34,355 bases of DNA from DASSJM01 sp036280655 (GTDB lineage: Bacteria; Actinomycetota; UBA4738; HRBIN12). Positions 7,108-14,916 of the stretch are shown piece after piece. Below the pieces are notes generated by a model that had not been told where the DNA came from, ran no database searches, and saw nothing but the letters and a program-made list of their open reading frames with translations. Made by a program: the position numbers and the translations under genes. Where the stretch lies: the NCBI GenBank assembly GCA_036280655.1, contig DASUQI010000061.1:1-34355 (forward strand). Direction: 5' to 3'. How positions within the stretch are numbered: position 1 is the first letter of the stretch; each line of letters opens with the position of its first letter.

Positions 7108-8289
7108 TCACAGGTCCTCCGCGTCCACGGCGACCGGGACCTCGACGCGATCCTGCACACGGGGCGCGTCGAACACCTCGAACAGGTAGCGCTGCGTCTG
7201 CACGTGGTACAGGTGCCCGGTGGAGCGGTTCGACAATCCCACCGTCACCCAGTACTTGCCGGGGTCGTAGGGGAACGCGTCGATCCGGAACCGGACCCGC
7301 TTCTTGTCGAACCGTCCGAGGTCGATCCGCGCTCCGGACGTCCGGGCCTCGAGCACGGGGTGGTTCGTCCCGCCATCGAGGATCTGGAAGTCGACGTCCA
7401 GGTCGTCCACCGGCTCGTTCTGGCGGACGTCGACGACGATCGTGAGGGGGTCCCCGCGGAGGATCGCGCCCTCGTCCGTACCGTTCGGCCGCTCGATCAC
7501 GACCTCGGCGATCTCGGCCTCGCGGGTGCCCTGTTCGGGCACGAAGTCGGGGTCGGTAACGCCGAGCAGCACGTAGCGCATCTCCCGAACGACATCGGCA
7601 GGTTGGCCGATCGCATGGAGCCGGCCGTGGTCGAGCATCGCGGCGCGGTCGCAGATCTCGATCACCGTGTCGAGCGCGTGGGTCACGAGCACGATCGTCC
7701 GCCCGTCGCGCTGGAACGCGCGGACGCGATCGAGGCACTTGGCCTGGAACGCTTCGTCGCCGACGGCGAGGACCTCGTCGACGAGGAGCACGTCGGGCTC
7801 GACGTGTACCGCCACGGCGAAGCCGAGCCGGACGAGCATGCCGGACGAGTAGAACTTCACCTGGTTGTCCATGAAGCGCTCGAGCTCGGCGAACCCGACG
7901 ATGTCGTCGTACGCCCGGTCGGTCTGCTTGCGCGACAGGCCGAGGAACGCGGCGTTCAGGTAGACGTTCTCGCGCCCGGTGAGTTCGGGATGGAAGCCGG
8001 CGCCGAGCTCGAGCAGCGCCGCGAGCCGCCCCCGCTGCCGGACGGTCCCCGACGTCGGACGCAGGATGCCCGCGACGCACTTCAGCAGCGTGGTCTTGCC
8101 CGATCCGTTGTGGCCGATCAACCCGAACGTCGAGCCCTCGCGCACGTCGAGCGAGACCTCGTGGAGCGCCCAGAAGTCCTCGGAGCGCGAGTGCGACGTG
8201 AGTAGCCGCTGTTTGATCGACGTCGGCCTCTCGCGGAAGATCCGGAACCGCTTCGAGAGGTCGCGGATCTCGAGCGCAGGGGCGGCCAC
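7108..8289 (-). CDS. Wzt-like polysaccharide ABC transporter ATPase with C-terminal carbohydrate-binding-type extension
   Basis: 393 residues. The ATPase domain (about 5-245) has Walker A GHNGSGKTT (59-67), the signature YSSGM (147-151) typical of the Wzt/TagH/KpsT subfamily, Walker B VLLVDEV (167-173) and the switch His204. The remaining ~150 residues, with a beta-rich pattern (RGDPLTIVVDV, FQILDG, VRFRIDAFPYDPGKYWVTVGL), correspond to the Wzt C-terminal domain, which in O9a-type systems reads the non-reducing end of the finished glycan before export. The GTG at 8289 overlaps the TAG stop of the permease gene by one base (TAGTG), so translation is coupled. Its presence implies an export-competent glycan with a recognisable terminal feature. 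Confidence 0.92.
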   Translation of the reverse strand: MAAPALEIRDLSKRFRIFRERPTSIKQRLLTSHSRSEDFWALHEVSLDVREGSTFGLIGHNGSGKTTLLKCVAGILRPTSGTVRQRGRLAALLELGAGFHPELTGRENVYLNAAFLGLSRKQTDRAYDDIVGFAELERFMDNQVKFYSSGMLVRLGFAVAVHVEPDVLLVDEVLAVGDEAFQAKCLDRVRAFQRDGRTIVLVTHALDTVIEICDRAAMLDHGRLHAIGQPADVVREMRYVLLGVTDPDFVPEQGTREAEIAEVVIERPNGTDEGAILRGDPLTIVVDVRQNEPVDDLDVDFQILDGGTNHPVLEARTSGARIDLGRFDKKRVRFRIDAFPYDPGKYWVTVGLSNRSTGHLYHVQTQRYLFEVFDAPRVQDRVEVPVAVDAEDL

Positions 8290-9194
8290 TACAGCTCCTC
8301 CGCGAAGTCGCCCGAGCGCGAGAAGAAGTACCCCCACGTGACGCGGAGCAGGAGCAGCGACACGACCGTGACCGCCACGAGCACGGTCGCGAGCCATCCC
8401 AGGGACACGTCGTACAGGACCTGGATCCCCTCCGGGAACACGTCGACGTAGAGCGCGCGGTGCATCCCCTCGACGATCGGGGTGAGCGGGTTCAGCCAGT
8501 ACAGGACGTGGAGCAGGCGGCACCCGCTGCGGAGGATGTCGCCGCAGTCGAACTCCTGCTGCACGAGAGCGCTCGCGTACACGATCGGCGTCGCCCAGAA
8601 CCACACGAGGAGCGCGATGCCGAGCAGGTGTCCCACGTCCCGGTACCGGACGTTCATCGCGCTGAGCAGGAAGGTCAGCATCGTCGTGAACGCGATCAGG
8701 GCCAGGACCGCGAGCGGGAACAACGCGAGCTCGGGCAGGCTCAGGCCGAAGCCGGTGACGACCATCACCACGAGCAGGACGCCCATCTGGAGCACGAAGT
8801 CCACCATCGCGACGCCGATCGAGGACAGCGGCAGGATCTCGCGCGGGAACGCGATCTTCTTGACGAGGTTCGCGTTGTCGAGCACCGCGCGGGAGCCGGT
8901 CGAGACCGACGCCGAGAACAGGTTCCAGGCCAACAGCCCCGAGAGCAGGTAGACGGGGTAGTTCGGCACCTGGTTGCCGAGGACCCGCACCACGAACGTG
9001 AACACCGCGAGGTACACGAGCGGGTTCAGGAGCGACCACACGGCCCCGAGGACCGAGGCCGCGTACTTCACCTTCAGCTCCTTGCGCGTGAGGTTCGCGA
9101 GGACCTCGCGGTGCGCGGCGAGGACGCGGAGCCGCTCGCGCACCCGAAGGTGCGGCGACTCGGAGGAGCGCAGGGTGGTCTCGAGGGCGTCCAT
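8289..9194 (-). CDS. Wzm-like ABC-2 polysaccharide export permease
   Basis: 301 residues with six membrane helices and the ABC-2/Wzm layout: a basic amphipathic N-terminus, LTRKELKVKYAASVLGAVW at 34-52, VFTFVVRVLG, NLVKKIAFPREILPLSSIG in the first cytoplasmic loop (coupling helix) and WFWATPIVYA before the C-terminal pair. It would form the channel with the ATPase encoded next. ATG 9194 was preferred over a TTG at 9239 because a good -10 box (TAGACT, 9235-9230) would lie inside the extended frame, and the extra 15 residues look non-conserved. The gene overlaps the ATPase gene by one base. Confidence 0.9.
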   Translation of the reverse strand: MDALETTLRSSESPHLRVRERLRVLAAHREVLANLTRKELKVKYAASVLGAVWSLLNPLVYLAVFTFVVRVLGNQVPNYPVYLLSGLLAWNLFSASVSTGSRAVLDNANLVKKIAFPREILPLSSIGVAMVDFVLQMGVLLVVMVVTGFGLSLPELALFPLAVLALIAFTTMLTFLLSAMNVRYRDVGHLLGIALLVWFWATPIVYASALVQQEFDCGDILRSGCRLLHVLYWLNPLTPIVEGMHRALYVDVFPEGIQVLYDVSLGWLATVLVAVTVVSLLLLRVTWGYFFSRSGDFAEEL

Positions 9195-9229
9195 CCAGGG
9201 TCGGCGGGCGCTCGGCCCGCCTGCGGCCG

Positions 9230-9235
9230 AGTCTA
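9230..9235 (-). promoter_or_regulatory. -10 box of the Wzm/Wzt operon
   Basis: Minus-strand TAGACT in the 91-base gap between the DrrB-type gene and the Wzm-type gene. Its distance to the ATG at 9194 predicts a leader of about 28 bases. The -35 region is not recognisable. It supports a separate transcript for the export operon. Confidence 0.4.
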
Positions 9236-9285
9236 GCAACGGGGGTTGGGGCTCCTGTGGAGGTGTCGTGGAGTCTCGGTCGCGC

Positions 9286-10092
9286 CTAGAGCGCCCGGCG
9301 GTAGAGGCGAACTGCGATCGGCGCGAAGATCGCCACGAGCGCGGAGCACCAGAAGATCGTCTGCAACACCGGCCGGGTCGTCGCCCCGCCGATCGAGAGC
9401 GCCCTGACGCCCTCGGCCGTGACCGAGACCGGCTGGTTCCGGGCGAACGCCTGCAGCCACCCGGGCATGAACTCGACCGCGATGAACACCGACGACGCGA
9501 ACACCAGCGGGGCGAGCACCGGGAAGGCCGCCGCCTGCGCGGTCTCGGGGTCCTTGACGAGGAGCCCGACGGTCGCGAACACCCACGACAGCGCGTAGCC
9601 GAACAGCAGCACGAGGAGCAGGCCGAGGAGGAAGGCCGCCACGTTCGTGTGGATCCGGAACCCGACCAGGAAGCCGACGATCACCATGAGGATCACCACG
9701 AACACGTTGCGGACGAGATCGGCGAGCGTCCGGCCCACCAGCACCGCCGATCGGGCCATGGGCAGCGAGAGGAACCGCTCCAACATCCCCGACTTCAGGT
9801 CGGCAGCCAAGCCGACCGCCGTCGCGATCGCGCCGAACACCACCGTCTGCACGAAGATGCCGGGCATCAGGAAGTCCACGTACGGCACCCCTGCCTCCGT
9901 CGGCCTCACCGCGCCCCCGAACACGTACCGCCAGAGCAGCACGAAGATCACCGGCTGGATCGTCGAGAAGATGAGGAGCTGTGGGATCCGGATGAAGTGG
10001 ATCAGGTCCCGCTGCGTGACGGCCCATGTGTCCCGGATCTTGCCGAACGGGATCCGCCGGTCGTACTCGAGGTCGGCGGTCACGGCCGTCAC
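9286..10092 (-). CDS. DrrB-type ABC-2 transporter permease
   Basis: 268 residues with six predicted membrane helices. The N-terminal DTWAVTQRDLIHFIRIPQ, the FQPV-like TIQPVIFVLLWRYVFGGA, the FLMPGIFVQTVVFGA block and DLKSGMLERFLSLPMARSA match the DrrB/ABC-2 drug or lipid exporter permeases of actinobacteria. The GTG at 10092 overlaps the stop of the ATPase gene by four bases (GTGA), so the two are translationally coupled and make one exporter. DrrAB-type transporters export hydrophobic antibiotics or cell-wall lipids; in this glycan operon a lipid or glycolipid substrate is a reasonable guess, without direct evidence. Confidence 0.9.
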   Translation of the reverse strand: MTAVTADLEYDRRIPFGKIRDTWAVTQRDLIHFIRIPQLLIFSTIQPVIFVLLWRYVFGGAVRPTEAGVPYVDFLMPGIFVQTVVFGAIATAVGLAADLKSGMLERFLSLPMARSAVLVGRTLADLVRNVFVVILMVIVGFLVGFRIHTNVAAFLLGLLLVLLFGYALSWVFATVGLLVKDPETAQAAAFPVLAPLVFASSVFIAVEFMPGWLQAFARNQPVSVTAEGVRALSIGGATTRPVLQTIFWCSALVAIFAPIAVRLYRRAL

Positions 10093-11099
10093 GCCGCTCC
10101 CCTCCTTCGCCGTCTGCGCCCTCCGCCGGCCGCGGCCACCTCGGGAGGTTGCGCGTCTTCGGCGTGATGGCCGGTCAGCGAGAGGAACACGTCGTCCAGG
10201 CTCGGCTCGCGAACGGTGAGGTTCGCGGGCTCGAGTCCGTCCGTGTCGAGTCGGCGGAGCACGCCCATCAGCAGCCGGGCGCCGTCCGGCGTCGTGATGA
10301 GCACCTTCCGCTCCTCGAGCTCGACATGCCCCTCGTCCCCCGTCGCCGCCGAGACCTCCGGCAGCGCCCGGGTCGCGACCGCCTCGTCGGCGAACCCGAG
10401 CTCGATCACGGTGCCGCCGAGCTGCGACTTGAGGTGGGCGGGCGAGTCGTTCGCGATCACACGGCCCCGGTCCACGACGGCGATCCGGGACGCCAGCCGG
10501 TCGGCCTCCTCCAGGTACTGCGTCGTGAGCAGCACGGTGGTGCCCTCGGCCACCAGCTCGCGGATCATGTCCCACAGCTCGTTGCGGCTGAGCAGGTCGA
10601 GCCCGGTCGTGGGCTCGTCGAGGAACAGCACCGGGGGTTTGCGCATCAGCGACGCCGCGACGTCGAGCCGCCGGCGCATGCCGCCCGAGTACGTCCGCAG
10701 CGGCCGGTTCGCGGCCTCGGTGAGGTCGAAGCGCTCGAGCAGCTCGTCCGCGCGGGGCAGGATCCGCTCGCGTGAGAGCTGCGCCAGCAGGCCGACCATG
10801 CGGAGGTTCTCGCGCCCGGTCAGGTTCGGGTCGACGGCGGCGAACTGTCCCGCGAGCCCCACCCGGCGACGGACGGCGTCCGCCTCGCGGACCACGTCGC
10901 GGCCCAGGACCTCGGCCCGGCCGCTGTCGGGCGGGAGCACGGTCGCGAGGATGCGCACGGCGGTGGTCTTGCCGGCGCCGTTCGGCCCGAGGAGTCCGAA
11001 GATGCTGCCGGCGGGGATCTCGAGATCGACGCCGCTCAGGGCCTCGACGTCGCCGAACCGTTTCACCAGACCCTCGGTGACGACGGCGAGATCGCTCAC
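10089..11099 (-). CDS. DrrA-type ABC transporter ATPase
   Basis: 336 residues. Walker A GPNGAGKTT (38-46), signature YSGGMRRRLD, Walker B VLFLDEPTTGLD and a switch TTQYLEEAD follow the DrrA (daunorubicin resistance ATPase) order, including the ADRLASRIAVVDRGRVIA block and the C-terminal accessory region ending in the REPSLDDVFLSLTG motif. After this the protein continues with a low-complexity tail containing six consecutive arginines, an oddity of uncertain meaning. The GTG at 11099 has a TAGCCT box six bases upstream, indicating an internal leaderless promoter in the 14-base gap after the preceding glycosyltransferase. It pairs with the permease that follows. Confidence 0.93.
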   Translation of the reverse strand: MSDLAVVTEGLVKRFGDVEALSGVDLEIPAGSIFGLLGPNGAGKTTAVRILATVLPPDSGRAEVLGRDVVREADAVRRRVGLAGQFAAVDPNLTGRENLRMVGLLAQLSRERILPRADELLERFDLTEAANRPLRTYSGGMRRRLDVAASLMRKPPVLFLDEPTTGLDLLSRNELWDMIRELVAEGTTVLLTTQYLEEADRLASRIAVVDRGRVIANDSPAHLKSQLGGTVIELGFADEAVATRALPEVSAATGDEGHVELEERKVLITTPDGARLLMGVLRRLDTDGLEPANLTVREPSLDDVFLSLTGHHAEDAQPPEVAAAGGGRRRRRRGAA

Positions 11100-11105
11100 C
11101 CTTCG

Positions 11106-11111
11106 AGGCTA
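11106..11111 (-). promoter_or_regulatory. Leaderless -10 box before the DrrA-type gene
   Basis: Minus-strand TAGCCT (11111-11106) is followed after six bases by the GTG start at 11099. A start of transcription six to seven bases after the box would coincide with the first base of the coding region. It would let the exporter genes be expressed apart from the glycosyltransferases upstream. Confidence 0.5.
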
Positions 11112-11113
11112 AC

Positions 11114-12448
11114 TCAGGCCGGACGGAACTCGTCCAGCGCCCGCGTGTACGACAGCCCGAAGCCCTCGTCCAGGCCGTCCTGCGTGATCCCGATGTCGAC
11201 GAGCGCCCCGCCCCAGCGCGCGAGCGCCCGGCGGCCCGGGTCGTGCAGCAGGGCGAGCGTGCCGTCGAGCGCCTTCGCGTAACCGTGGGCGGTGGCCTCC
11301 GAGCGCCCGAGCTCGTCCATGGCCGCCTTCGCCGCGGCGCCGATGCGCGCGCGCCGGTCCGGGTCGTCGACGAGCCTCCGGATCGCCTCCGCGAGCTGCG
11401 CGGGATCGAGGCGGCCGGCCGGGACCCGGACCACCTGGTCCTCGGGGACGTCGAGGTAGGTTCCCGTCGCGCTCACGATCGCCGGGCGGCCGCACTGCAT
11501 CGCGCGAGCGAGCGAGCCGGAGACCTCGCCGCGGTGCGGGTAGCGGAGGTCGATCGAGACGTCGGACGCGCACATCCACGCCAGGAAGTCCTCGTCGGAG
11601 ACGTCGGTCGCGACGGTGACCCGCGAGCCGAGACCGCTCTCGCGGACCAGCGGGTCGAGGTCGTAGCCGAGGATCGGCCGGCCGGCGAGGACGAGGTGCA
11701 CGTCCTCGGGGAGGCGCGCCGTGGCGGCCAGGACGATGTCGATCAGCTTCGAGGCGTTGCGGTCGCCGAACAGACCGAGGAGCGACCGCATACCCATCGA
11801 CTCGAGCGGGCCGCGCATCACCGGCGCGCGCTTCTCGGCCCTTCGGATGTCCTCGTCGCGTTCGACGACGGGGTGCGGCGCCAGGTAGATCGGGGTTCGG
11901 CAGCCGAAGGCTCGGAGGTAACGCTCGACGAACGGCGAGTGCACGACGATCCCCCGTGCGTGCCGGGCGGCGTGCGCGATGTACGGCATCCGAAGCGGCT
12001 CGTTCGTCTCGGCCTCGGGGAAGCCCTCGAGCCTCGGCGCGTTCAGCATCGCCTCGCGCGTCGCCGGGTAGCCGAACGGATGGGCTCTCCGCACCATCGC
12101 GGCGACGAGTTCGTCGAGGGCGAGGTCGTGGACGACCATGAGGCCGGGGGTCCGGATCGCATGGTCGTAGATGTCGCCGTGGTATTCGATGTTGTTGCCG
12201 AGGTGGTACACGGCCATCGTGTGGTACGGCAGCGTCGACGCGTGCTTCTGCTTGACCGGCCAGATCGGCGCGATCTTGTGGTGCTCGCGCGTGTAGCCGA
12301 TCCGGTCGAGGCCGTCGAGGACGGCGCGCGAGTAGGTGGCGATGCCGCTCTTGGCGGGCGGCATCGGCGAGAGCCATGCGATCCGCGGGTCCATCACGTG
12401 GTCCCAGTGGAAGCGGCGACGGACGGCGCCGACGATCGGGTTGCCCAT
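11114..12448 (-). CDS. Glycosyltransferase, GT4-like
   Basis: 444 residues. The N-terminal half opens with IAWLSPMPPAKSGIATYSR (24-42), a nucleotide-sugar glycosyltransferase start of the GT-B fold (compare the usual GGIA/SGIA loop), followed by VVHDLALDELV. The C-terminal half has LLGLFGDRNASKLI, VHLVLAGRPI, ASDVSIDLRYPHRGEVSGSL and ARAMQCGRPAIVS, which correspond to the donor-binding EX7E-like region of retaining GT4 enzymes, here with Glu in GEVSGS. It lies four bases after the next upstream glycosyltransferase in the same operon, so both probably act in one pathway. Donor and acceptor are unknown. Confidence 0.86.
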   Translation of the reverse strand: MGNPIVGAVRRRFHWDHVMDPRIAWLSPMPPAKSGIATYSRAVLDGLDRIGYTREHHKIAPIWPVKQKHASTLPYHTMAVYHLGNNIEYHGDIYDHAIRTPGLMVVHDLALDELVAAMVRRAHPFGYPATREAMLNAPRLEGFPEAETNEPLRMPYIAHAARHARGIVVHSPFVERYLRAFGCRTPIYLAPHPVVERDEDIRRAEKRAPVMRGPLESMGMRSLLGLFGDRNASKLIDIVLAATARLPEDVHLVLAGRPILGYDLDPLVRESGLGSRVTVATDVSDEDFLAWMCASDVSIDLRYPHRGEVSGSLARAMQCGRPAIVSATGTYLDVPEDQVVRVPAGRLDPAQLAEAIRRLVDDPDRRARIGAAAKAAMDELGRSEATAHGYAKALDGTLALLHDPGRRALARWGGALVDIGITQDGLDEGFGLSYTRALDEFRPA

Positions 12449-12452
12449 GCCC

Positions 12453-13502
12453 CTACTCGGTCAGCCGGGAGACGATCTCGGGCCAGCCGGGGACCTCGGC
12501 GCGGACCTTCTCGTGTCCGGCCTCGCCCATCTGCTTCGCGAGCCGGCGATCGGAGTACAGGCGATCGAACGCGTGGGCGATCGCTCCGGGTTCGGGCGGC
12601 GTGACGAACCCGGTCTCGCCGTCGGTCACGAACTCGAGCGGGCCGCCCGCGTCCGACGGGACGACGATCGGGCGGTGGGCGGCGAACCCCTCGATCGTGA
12701 CGTACCCGTAATCCTCGTCGAACGGCCCGTAGTAGACGCCGAGCGCGGTCTCGTACAGGTCCCGGAGCCGCTCGTCGGACACGCGGCCGGCGAGCTGCAC
12801 CTTCGAGCCCAGACCTTCCTTGGCGATCGTTTCGGCCAGCATCTCCTCGTCCGGGCCTTCGCCGACGAGGACCAGTCGGACGCCGGTCTTGACGTGCTTC
12901 ATCGCCTCGACCACGAGCGCCTGACGTTTCAGCCCCTCGAGCCGACTCGGGAACACGACGTGGTCGCCGAGGGGGCCGACCTCGCGGTCCATGAGCGACG
13001 TAGAGAGCGGCGAGGGGTGGTACAGGACGTCGCTCGTCAGTCGGAGCGAGGTCCACAGACGCTGCTGGACGTTGCGGGAGTTCGTGAAGATCCGCTTGGC
13101 CTCGCCGAGCGAGATGCGGTCGCTCTGGTGGATCATGTCGCGCACCGCGGGGCCGTCGACCTGCTTGCCGAGGTCGGCGAACTCGGGATGGTCCCACAGC
13201 TCGTACGCGCTTCGGTGCTGGTGGATCAGCCAGACCACCTTGCGCTCGTGCGGGACGAGGTACGCGGGGAACTTCAGGGCGATCACCATGTCGATGACCT
13301 CGCCGTTGGACTCGGAGAGGTCGAGCGCGCGCCAGACGGCCATCTGATGGACGAGCTCGGTCGCCGGGTACCACTTGCCGGCGACGACGACCTCCTCGGC
13401 GTCGTGGCCGGCTTGCTTCAGGGCCGTGACCACCGACTCGGTGTGCGTCTCGGCGCCGCCACGGACGAACGGCGTCTGGGGATGGACGACCGCGATCCTC
13501 AA
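12453..13502 (-). CDS. Glycosyltransferase family 4
   Basis: 349 residues of GT-B fold. N-terminal MRIAVVHPQTPFVRGGAETH contains the GGAE loop. The C-terminal half shows VVFPSRLEGLKRQALVVEA, VRLVLVGEGPDEEML, YETALGVYYGPFDEDYGYVTIEGF (the EX7E motif region: Glu/Asp-rich DEDYGYVTIE) and PIVVPSDAGGPLEFV. This fits a retaining GT4 glycosyltransferase for cell-surface glycan assembly. The start is TTG at 13502: it overlaps the TGA stop of the preceding small gene by four bases (TTGA), a coupling arrangement like the common ATGA. A later start would cut the Rossmann strand at the N-terminus. Confidence 0.88.
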   Translation of the reverse strand: MRIAVVHPQTPFVRGGAETHTESVVTALKQAGHDAEEVVVAGKWYPATELVHQMAVWRALDLSESNGEVIDMVIALKFPAYLVPHERKVVWLIHQHRSAYELWDHPEFADLGKQVDGPAVRDMIHQSDRISLGEAKRIFTNSRNVQQRLWTSLRLTSDVLYHPSPLSTSLMDREVGPLGDHVVFPSRLEGLKRQALVVEAMKHVKTGVRLVLVGEGPDEEMLAETIAKEGLGSKVQLAGRVSDERLRDLYETALGVYYGPFDEDYGYVTIEGFAAHRPIVVPSDAGGPLEFVTDGETGFVTPPEPGAIAHAFDRLYSDRRLAKQMGEAGHEKVRAEVPGWPEIVSRLTE

Positions 13503-13861
13503 CCGTCGCCCTCGTGCGTCTGCTCGCGGAGGCGCTTGACCTCGGCCTCGAGCGCGACCACCCGGTCGGCGAGCGCGGCCGTCAGCTCGCCGAGATCGGC
13601 GAGGAGCCGGTCGTGCCGCTTGCGGATCGGGCGGAAGATCAGGAACTGCATCGACTTGGCCTTGCGCCGCACCCGGGATCTCGAGCCGATGTACGGCTCG
13701 CCCCGGGGGATGGCCTGCTTCTCGTCTGCCCGAACGAGGACCGAGAAGTCGTGGAGGAGGTCGCGGACCTCGCCGGTGTCGACCCGGGACCGGGGGGTGG
13801 CGTCTTCGGCCCAGTAGACCTCGCGTTCGAGTTCGGCCCGCGCTTCGTTCTCGCTGGTCAT
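13499..13861 (-). CDS. Small coiled-coil protein at the head of the glycosyltransferase operon
   Basis: 120 residues, soluble, no signal peptide or membrane helix. The middle (about 65-85) is strongly basic and aromatic (SRSRVRRKAKSMQFLIFRPI), and the C-terminal third (about 85-115) shows a heptad-like pattern (LADLGELTAALADRVVALEA) that suggests a coiled coil. I do not recognise a family. Comparable short coiled-coil proteins sit beside glycosyltransferases in actinobacterial glycan operons, so a scaffold or membrane-surface adaptor is possible. It starts at ATG 13861 with a TAGGCT box ten bases before and overlaps the glycosyltransferase start by four bases, so it is the first gene of the operon 13861 to 9286. 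Confidence 0.75.
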   Translation of the reverse strand: MTSENEARAELEREVYWAEDATPRSRVDTGEVRDLLHDFSVLVRADEKQAIPRGEPYIGSRSRVRRKAKSMQFLIFRPIRKRHDRLLADLGELTAALADRVVALEAEVKRLREQTHEGDG

Positions 13862-13871
13862 CGGCCCAGGG

Positions 13872-13877
13872 AGCCTA
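13872..13877 (-). promoter_or_regulatory. -10 box of the glycosyltransferase/DrrAB operon
   Basis: Minus-strand TAGGCT ends ten bases before the ATG at 13861, which predicts a leader of only about three bases. The plus strand of the same stretch reads TAGCAT at 13876-13881, so a short symmetric element could start transcription both ways. Confidence 0.45.
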
Positions 13878-13933
13878 GCATCGAGGTCTGGAGTCCCGCG
13901 GTTCTCAACGACTTCGCCACACCCTCAAGGGCA

Positions 13934-13963
13934 TTGAGCCCGACGGCTCGGCCGGGCGATACT
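13934..13963 (+). promoter_or_regulatory. Candidate promoter of the HNH nuclease gene
   Basis: TTGAGC (13934-13939) and GATACT (13958-13963) are 18 bases apart, and the ATG at 13972 follows the second box after eight bases. The -10 deviates from the TANNNT pattern at its first base. If used, the transcript would be leaderless or nearly so. Confidence 0.4.
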
Positions 13964-13971
13964 CCCAAAGC

Positions 13972-14889
13972 ATGCGAGTGGCCGACGCGGACGATCAGCT
14001 ACGTGCCGCCATGATTGCTTTCTTGGCCGAGTTGTCCAAACAGAACGGAGGCATCGCGACCTGGAAACGGCTTCAGGAGTTCCGGTTTCAGGGGCGCCAG
14101 ATTCCCCTGATCGGACAGAAGGGGATACGCAAGATCCGTGGACACGAGTCCGCCTTCACCATTCTCACAACCTATCGACTCAATCCAAAGACTCGGCCCT
14201 ACGACGACGCAATCGGTGCGGATGGATACCCACGGTATAAGTGGCGTGGTCAAGAGGGCGCGCATCCGGACAATGAATCACTCCGCCAAGCAATGCTCAC
14301 TAGGAAGCCGGTCGCTTGGTTCGAGGGTGTGCAGACCGGCGTCTATCTCATTCACGAAGCTGTCTGGATCGTAGGGGAAGAGCAGGCTCATCAGCAATTC
14401 GTCCTGGCACTCGATGAGACAATGCGCGATCAGTGGCAACCCGAAGTGCATATGTCCTCGGCAGATCTGGCGCTGCGCCGAGAGTATGCAGATGTGGTTG
14501 TCAAGCGCAGACTTCATCAACCAATGTTCAAACGGCGCGTGCTGACCGCATATCGAACGCAGTGCGCCGTTTGCCGGCTCCGCGTCCGAGAGCTACTGGA
14601 GGCCGCTCACATCAAGGGCGACGCCGAGGGCGGCGATCCCATCGTCCCCAACGGGATCGCGATGTGCTCGATCCACCATCGCGCTTTCGATGCGTTGGTA
14701 GTCGGAATTACTCCCGCATTCAAGGTGGAAGTTCGCGCGGATGTCCGTCAGCAAACTGACGGACCTACCCTCCGTCACAGTCTCCAGGGGGTTCATGGTC
14801 TGAATCTGGAGTTGCCGCATCGACGCGACCAACGGCCCGACCCCGACCTCCTCGAGGAACGATACGAACGCTTCAAGGCCGTCGGATAG
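13972..14889 (+). CDS. HNH endonuclease, predicted restriction type (COG3440-like)
   Basis: 305 residues. The C-terminal HNH domain has a zinc-type frame: Cys198-x2-Cys201 (CAVC), AAHI with His213, NGIAMC with Asn227 and Cys232, and HHRAFD with His235-236. The N-terminal ~160 residues carry the block GIRKIRG, YDDAIGADGYPRYKWRG and GVYLIHEAVWIVGEE, which I know as the conserved front domain of COG3440-type predicted restriction endonucleases; a role in recognising modified or foreign DNA is likely but not shown. Composition is unlike its neighbours: 14401-14460 counts 34 of 60 G+C and third positions use many A/T bases, which suggests recent transfer. No partner methylase or mobility gene is adjacent; the methyltransferase at 15262 is of the small-molecule type. 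Confidence 0.88.
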   Translation: MRVADADDQLRAAMIAFLAELSKQNGGIATWKRLQEFRFQGRQIPLIGQKGIRKIRGHESAFTILTTYRLNPKTRPYDDAIGADGYPRYKWRGQEGAHPDNESLRQAMLTRKPVAWFEGVQTGVYLIHEAVWIVGEEQAHQQFVLALDETMRDQWQPEVHMSSADLALRREYADVVVKRRLHQPMFKRRVLTAYRTQCAVCRLRVRELLEAAHIKGDAEGGDPIVPNGIAMCSIHHRAFDALVVGITPAFKVEVRADVRQQTDGPTLRHSLQGVHGLNLELPHRRDQRPDPDLLEERYERFKAVG

Positions 14890-14916
14890 TCACCGTTATC
14901 GATCAATTCGACGTCG

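Noticed and set aside
9192..9239. TTG at 9239 as the start of the Wzm-like permease
   Set aside because: The TAGACT box would fall inside the coding region, and the added residues look unlike the family; ATG 9194 is preferred, although it has a weak ribosome binding site.
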